NCBI GenBank assembly: GCA_002118135.1
Contig: BDIU01000269.1
Span: 1-64,000, forward strand
Direction of reading: 5' to 3'
Origin: Trebouxia sp. TZW2008
Lineage: Eukaryota; Chlorophyta; Trebouxiophyceae; Trebouxiales; Trebouxiaceae
DNA: 64,000 nucleotides
A model generated the notes under the pieces. It ran no database searches. It was not told the DNA's origin and was given only the letters and a program-made list of their open reading frames with translations. Position numbers and translations under genes: made by a program. This document shows, piece after piece, positions 58,343 to 64,000 of this stretch (positions are counted from its first letter, which is position 1; each line of letters opens with the position of its first letter).

Positions 58343-61300
58343 TCAAGCCTTCCTGGCCTCTTCTGTAACACGCCGAAGAAGGTCTGTCAAGGTGACTACT
58401 CCCACAGCTTGGCCCTGGTTGTTCACCACATACACTCTGTGTAGGTGATGCTCCACAATCTTGTCAATGATCTGCATTTAACAAAGAGCAGCTTTTCATT
58501 GATACGCATGCAGTAAAGAGCCGCTTGTCTGTGTCCAATGAAAACAGCCTCAGGTAATGACTGCTGTCTTATGAATGACCTGCATGCAACATGATTGACA
58601 ACATACACTCGGTGTAGATGGTGCTCCACAATCTTGTTACTGATCTGCAGCAACAAAAGCATTGATGTGATGGCAGATAGTTTGTGTGTCTCATGGCTTT
58701 TGTTGTCATGTGTCTAGCTTGGAAGCAAATTGTGAGCGTACCGTGGTTAAGGCTTGTACCTGACTGCATCGCGTAATCTCATGCGCATGGTCATATACAT
58801 GCAATGTGTAGCGTACCGTGACAAAAGTGTCCTGAGGGGTACATGTGACTAGGCTCTGCCCTACCATGTCACCTGGTCCAGGGTCCCTTTCTTGCCGCCT
58901 CTTGTGAGCAAATTGGGCAGCAGCGCTTGCCTGCAATAAAGTGAGCAGGTTGTGAGCATACTGTGGCAACTGTCTCTTGAAGGGAAGCCCTTGCCCCACC
59001 ATATCATTGGGGCTAGAGTGTCTCTCCTGCGGCCTCTTGTGAGCAAACTCAGCAGCAGCGCTTGCCAGCAGAACACCAAGCAAACTGAGAGTACAAACGG
59101 ACGAGAGCTTCTCCTGGGGATGAGGGGGGGGGGAGAAGGTGGGGAGAGGCAGGAAGGTGGGTGGTGTCTTGCACCAGCATATCACTTGGGCCAGGGTCCG
59201 GTTCTTGCTGCCTGATGCGAGAAAACCCGGCAGCAGCATGTGCCTGCAGAATGCTGGGCACATTGGGTGGTAGCAGAAGTTGTCTTGACAACATTGAGGC
59301 AGCAAAGCGGCAGCACATGCATGCAATGCACCAAGCACATATCAGGTAGCTGCACTTGCTGACAAAACAGCGACGCATGCTGCTCTTCCTGCCAAACAAT
59401 TGAGCGCATGGACTTGCAAAAGTGATGAATGGCTGCTTTTTGACAGCAAGGCAGCTTGATCTATACATTTGCCAGTTGACATGCTGGATCAAGAAAAACC
59501 ACCTTGACTTGCTCATGGTCTGCAATGCCCCAAAGTGTCAGCCCGTGCTCAAGCGCCAGGAATTGTCCAACAGACAATGCCAAACTGCCAACATTTCTTG
59601 CTGTTTGGGGGCCAAAATCTTGCTTTGACCAGTGCAGACTGGGCTCAACTTGACTTGCTGTAGAGCCACAAGTAGGCTGACTTAGGCTAGGGTCAGGGGT
59701 ATCGGGGCAATTTGGCTCACCTTGACTTGCTCATGATCTGCAATGCCCCAAAACTCTAGCCCATGTTCCAGGGCCAGAAACTCCCCAACAGGCAGCGCCA
59801 GACTGCCAAAATGCTCTGATTGTATGGATCTGAGGTCTGATGCGCTGAAGTTCCCTATGAGCTTTTGGCTGTCTGAGCCGTCTGTGATGGCGATTGCTGA
59901 GAGGCCTGACTGCCGCATGAGATCCAGGCACTGCAATCAAGAACCGATGTAAGGCAACAAATTTTCTGACTGTGTGCATCTGAGGGCTGGAACACTGAAG
60001 TAATAAGTGGGGTTGGGCTGTCTGAGCCGTCTGTGATGGCAATGGCTGAGATGCCAGACTGTCGCATGAGGTCTGGACACTGCAATCAAGGCAAAGACAG
60101 ATTTGAGGCCAAGGTGCTCTGACTGTATGAATGCAACGTCTAAATTGCTGAAGTTGCCAATGAGCTTCTGGCTGTCTAAGCCGTCTGTGATGGCAATGGC
60201 TGAGAGGCCAGACTGCCGCATGAGATCCCAGCACTGCAGTGCAGGCAAGGAACAACATCAGATCTGTGGAATCAGTAACCAGCGGAAAAGTGACAAAGGT
60301 CTATGTGATGACATGGCAAATTTTTGTGACTGCATTCTCATGAGTTTCAAAGCGCTGAGGTTACCAGTGAGCTTTTGGCTGTCTGAACTGTCTGTGATGG
60401 CTATTGCGGAGAGGCCAGACTGTCGCATGAGGTCCAGGCATGCAAGCATAAATCTCAACAGGGCATCACTGTATCCTTGAAATTTGATTTTCGTCATGCC
60501 AACAATGCTAGTTGTGTGCAGCACATGGCTGGTCTTGCTAGGCTGGCTTATGCTGGTTGGTACTACATGCATTACACCACAAAAAAATCAGCTCAAGCGG
60601 CAGAAACTAGTGACAACTGTCAGGACAGTAGCATGACTGTGCACCTCAACTGCAGGCGTTCTGGGCGGTACAGGGTTGACTTGTTTGCTCCGCCTATCAT
60701 AACTCGGCAGGAGCGCCATGTAGCAGCAGTGTAACTGATCTGACAAGGGTTTGCACAGGTGAGCAGAGTTGATACCTCAATTGCAGGCGTTTTGGCAACC
60801 ACTGACTTGATCTGCTTGTTTGCCCATCCTAGCTGTTGGGCAATCATAACTTTCAAGGCACCGTGGCTGTGCCGCTCAGTCATCACGTCGCCTTTCAGGC
60901 ACAGTTGCTTTGCCTCAGAGCCACAGTAACGGTGGCACTGGAGTTTTGCGATGCCGACAGAGCAGTTTCTTACCTCAATGGCAGGCGTTTTGGCAGGCAC
61001 AGACTTGATCTGCTTGTTTGCCCATCCTAGCTGTTGGGCAGTCATGCCTTTCAAGGCACCCAAGCTGTGCTGTTGGCGCTGTAGCCATCGCACCACATCT
61101 GATTGGCTGATGATTGTGGTGATGTGGCCGGATTTACTGAAGAGGCCAACTCTGTGGACCACGGTGCGGCTGTTTTCACCGCTGTGCACCTGCCATACCA
61201 GTTTCTTTTGTCATTCAGATGATGCTTAAACCATAAACAAATGGACAACAGATACAAACAGCTTTTATCATATCAGCTGCATTCCAAAGCATCTCTGTCA

Positions 61301-63716
61301 CGCTAGCTGTTGTTATCTGTGCACCTGACTGTGCGGCTGATATGTTTACTATGTATGTGCAAATGCAACTGTACTTGGTTTGGCCATTCTGAAAACCTAC
61401 AGACACTTCACCTCTCTGTTTTCTGGAACGCCATACAATTAAAAGAATGCTTCTCGGCATGAAGGCATGTATGACAGATGTATAGGACAGGCATGGCTAT
61501 GCTGACAATCAGGACATCCTGTTCTGCAAGACACGCTGCCCTGACTGCTTCTAAGCAGCGTTTAGAGTGAAGTGCATGTATAAGCATGAGCAGCATGTAT
61601 GAACATGAGCACAGGCATGGCTGCACCAACACAAGGTCTTAAGGGCCTCCTGCTCTGTAAGACAGGCCGGCATGATGGCTTCTGACCAGCATCTGAAGTG
61701 AGCTGTACAAACAAGCATGAGCACTATGTAGGGGCAATATGAGCATGAGCACTGTGGGCACAAGCGCTATATACAAGCATGTCTACAGAGTATGGCATTG
61801 CCGCGAGGTGGGCATACACACTGCTTTGGTTTCTCGAGGGTAGAGAAAGCCGTTATGCACCAGCTCCAGGACAGACACCTTGGACAGGCCAGTGTCCAGC
61901 AGAAAGGTTCCATCACCTCCTACACGTCAACGCTGACAGTCATTGCCCATGCCTCAGAGGATGCACAGGGTTTGCAACGTCTACTTTGCATGCGGATATG
62001 TGACACATGTGCTCTTCTGCACCATCACCTCCTACACAACCACAATGATATTTGCTGGACATATCCCCAGGTCTCTCAAGGTTGGAACCTGAATGGCATT
62101 GGTGATCTCTGTGTTCAACATGTATGCAGGCATTTTACAAGTTCAGCTTTGACGTTAAACCAGCACGTGTATGTTTTTAGCAGACAGGGCGATGTGCAGG
62201 GTTTGGGTTCAAGGGCATGCAACTCAAGCAAATCTTAGGCCCAGTGCGCTACCCAGAGCGCCGAGTTTCAAAATCCGAAACCAAATGTAACAAAAGGATG
62301 ACCGATGTAAGCAAGCTAATTGCAGAGCACATCATACAACCAGTCGCTAAAGTCAAGACTAGCTTAGCTGAATGCATAAAGGTCAGATGCAGTTTCTCCA
62401 TGATTGATGGACACTGGACCATGGGCATTGACAAAGCACAAGACATGTGTGTTACATGCCGTGACATAGTGCCTCAAACAGGGGCCTACTTAGCAACTGT
62501 GCCAGGATTCCAAATTGTAGACTGCTGCCAGATTGTAGCAGCTGACATAACTTGATGGAATCATGCAAATGCTTCAGACTTGACGTGTAGAGACTGTGGT
62601 ATCCAGCTGTTGAAATGGAAAGAGTGAGCTATGGTTCTCATGTACGTTTCGGCACAAGCAAGACCTGTTTGCAACATAATTCAGCTGTGAGGGGACATTG
62701 ACTTGTGCACCATGCTTGAGGCAGGATCAGGACCCCAAGTTGATGGCAAGGAACAATCGCATGAATCATGGGAGAGGATTACGCAAACAGACAACTCCAC
62801 AGCTTCTGCAGGCAAGTCAGCCATGTGGCCATACCTAACCCAGAAAGCTCTTCCAGCCTTTTGCTTCCAAAGGCTTTGCCCGCGTCCTCTAAGACATGCA
62901 TACATTGCAGCATATGCTGGCTGTGTAACTTTTGAACATCCAACCCTGCAGCTCAGAGTAGCGTCTTGTGAAGGCTGACGTAAGATTGGGCTGATTGCCT
63001 TGTGATGTGCTGACTGATCAGCTGCCTGCTGTTCACCTGAAAGAAAACTGACTAAGATGTCGCGTATGTCGACAAACCCGATGATGTCTGTGCATTCATC
63101 TGGCGCATCGGACTCTGAGCAGGCCAGCACTGGAGCGCTCAATATCTTTTGAGCTGACAGCACCTAAACAAGGCGACTCCGATTAAGTACTCGTCAGTCT
63201 GTGGATGAATGCTGGACTAGCTGTGGATTGAGCTCGCCTTCAGAACGTGGTCTACTGTGCATTCAAATCGCAGCGTCACGGGAGTCTGCGGCTCGGGGCG
63301 TATCGCGTTGAGCTTCGTTGATGTCAACAAGGTCCGTGGGGACGACGCCACACGGCCTGTTCCTGAGGCGCCGTCTGCCGACATTGTATATCACCGATGT
63401 CGGTCCGCCAGCATTAAGACTATCCGCAGATAACAGATCGGCTGCAAGCTGATGCGGTATCGCTGAAAGCGCTGTGACACATTCCAGCCTTATTGAAACT
63501 GTATACGATAGGTCAAAATGTACGCAGCGCGTCAGTTCCGCCTGTGCACCGCGCTAGCAGCTTCAGGAACACCTTCCCGTGCAAGCTTGCGAGCGATTTG
63601 CTGTTATTCGGACTGGCAGTGCTCTTCGTTGCATAGGTGTTGGGTGTAAGCTTGCCTACATTGTCTGACGGTGTTTTTTCCGACAAACTTGTAGCAGGGC
63701 GAGGGTCCTGCACCAT
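58343..63716 (-). CDS. CBS-domain protein, PV42/SNF4-gamma-like
   Basis: Well-supported exons: 63037-63163, 61822-61919, 60974-61189, 59721-59930, 58817-58930, 58343-58471, all in phase. The likely first exon (63573-63716, MVQDPRPATSLSEK) and a second near 63250-63390 (LRNRPCGVVPTDLVD) fit the fold but do not join cleanly. Four CBS motifs appear as two pairs: KILSAPVLA..IIGFVDIRDILVSFL, VHRVGLFSKSGHITTIISQS, SGLSAIAITDGSD..LIGNFSASDLR and HLHRVYVVNNQGQAVGVVTL. This layout resembles the plant PV42/CBSX group and AMPK/SnRK1 gamma subunits, which sense adenine nucleotides and bind kinase partners; function here is inference. The second exon ends with AADSRDAAI then TGA; deleting one T would lead into VLSAQKIL, so a frameshift is possible. 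Confidence 0.82.
58590..59250 (-). repeat. Ghost copies of the last two CBS exons
   Basis: 58592-58650 copies the start of exon 58343-58471 (ACATACACTC.GTGTAG.TG.TGCTCCACAATCTTGT). 58983-59075 and 59165-59250 copy exon 58817-58930 (CACC.TATCA..TGGGGC.AG.GT and CTCTTGTGAGCAAA). Confidence 0.82.
59105..59152 (+). repeat. G-rich run, possible quadruplex
   Basis: GGGG-rich stretch with several G runs (GGGGGGGGG, GGTGGGG, GGTGGG) within a CBS-gene intron, C-rich in gene sense. It could fold as a G-quadruplex on the plus strand. Confidence 0.5.
59505..60446 (-). repeat. Ghost copies of CBS exon 59721-59930 on both sides
   Basis: Downstream, 59505-59595 copies the donor end (TTGACTTGCTCATGGTCTGC). 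Upstream, 59968-60082, 60112-60240 and 60333-60440 copy the acceptor end (GGCTGTCTGA.CCGTCTGTGATGGC). The functional exon sits inside the array. Confidence 0.92.
60640..60900 (-). repeat. Ghost copies of CBS exon 60974-61189 donor end
   Basis: 60640-60712 and 60770-60890 repeat ACCTCAA.TGCAGGCGTT.TGG..GACTTG.T..TTTGCCCATCCTAGCTG, the donor side of the exon. The nearer copy keeps a GT donor. Confidence 0.88.
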
Positions 63717-64000
63717 GGACTACGTTGATAGGCTTCGAGGCAGGACGCAAGCCTTCACTCTGAATAGCGCTCTCAAGTTCACAGACATGTACGTCAAAAG
63801 TGCTCCTCTCGCAATTTGTTGTTGAATCACGTCTTGACCGTTCTGTCGCTGACTGCGTCCAAACCTGCAGATCTCCATATGTTCAGAGTCATCTGGAGAA
63901 GGTGATTGCCGTTTTAATATTGTGTGCACTAGCGCCATTGGTCCGCGAGCGTCATTGAGCTGACAGCGGTTCAGACAAAATGTCGCGTCGTGTTCTGCGT
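63717..64000. other. Upstream flank of CBS gene
   Basis: Short GC-richer stretch at the window edge. It probably holds the CBS gene promoter; no coding feature can be supported. Confidence 0.35.

Noticed and set aside
62190..62280. tRNA-like segment (GCGCTCTGGGTAGCGC on minus)
   Set aside because: A D-arm-like stretch is present but no matching acceptor stem, anticodon arm or T-arm could be formed.
1..64000. CRISPR arrays, insertion sequences, rRNA genes, prophage
   Set aside because: None seen; the repeated units here are local copies of exon edges or simple microsatellites.

Overview
The window is nuclear DNA of a photosynthetic eukaryote, most likely a chlorophyte green alga (trebouxiophyte-like; this placement is inference). 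The reasons are dense spliceosomal introns with GT..TGCAG borders, many small exons, plastid-type transit peptides, a sulfolipid synthase (SQD2), a plant/algal LPA1-type P-loop protein, a PV42-like CBS protein, and an STPGR protein of the kind found in flagella. No bacterial operons, CRISPR array, phage or rRNA were seen. Twelve protein genes could be rebuilt by eye from exon borders, reading phase and family resemblance; nearly all exon lists below join in phase. | Layout: (-) plastid-targeted MFS transporter 1318-5907; (-) SQD2 6669-11649; (+) secreted DUF1254/DUF1214 protein 13356-17850 with two apparent 1-nt frameshifts; (-) zinc-less quinone oxidoreductase (RTN4IP1/ceQORH type) 19540-23695; (+) organellar 5'-3' exonuclease (Pol I N-terminal type) 24090-28255; (-) ankyrin protein ~29726-31312; (-) small hydrophilic protein 32467-33023; (-) LITAF-domain protein 33673-34448; (-) STPGR protein ~36052-40523; (+) LPA1/2-phosphoglycerate-kinase-like protein 41047-49279; (-) secreted GH37 trehalase 51036-57014; (-) four-CBS PV42/SNF4-like protein 58343-63716. 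The genes do not form one pathway. Several point to the plastid (MFS, SQD2, exonuclease) and others to carbohydrate, phosphate or energy sensing (trehalase, LPA1, CBS). | The most striking signal is not a gene. In at least eight of the twelve genes the introns carry one to six decayed tandem copies of the neighbouring exon edge: splice site, up to about 130 nt of exon, and some flanking intron. I call these ghost exons. They hold stops, indels and damaged splice sites, while one copy keeps the frame and fits the protein family. Intron growth by repeated local duplication across exon-intron junctions, followed by decay, explains much of the intron sequence here. A second signal is a dispersed element with two adjacent hairpins (three copies) whose paired stems vary in a compensatory way. 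| Intergenic gaps (1-1317, 5908-6668, 11650-13355, 17851-19539, 28256-29725, 31313-32466, 33024-33672, 40524-41046, 49280-51035, 57015-58342) show no gene I can support.
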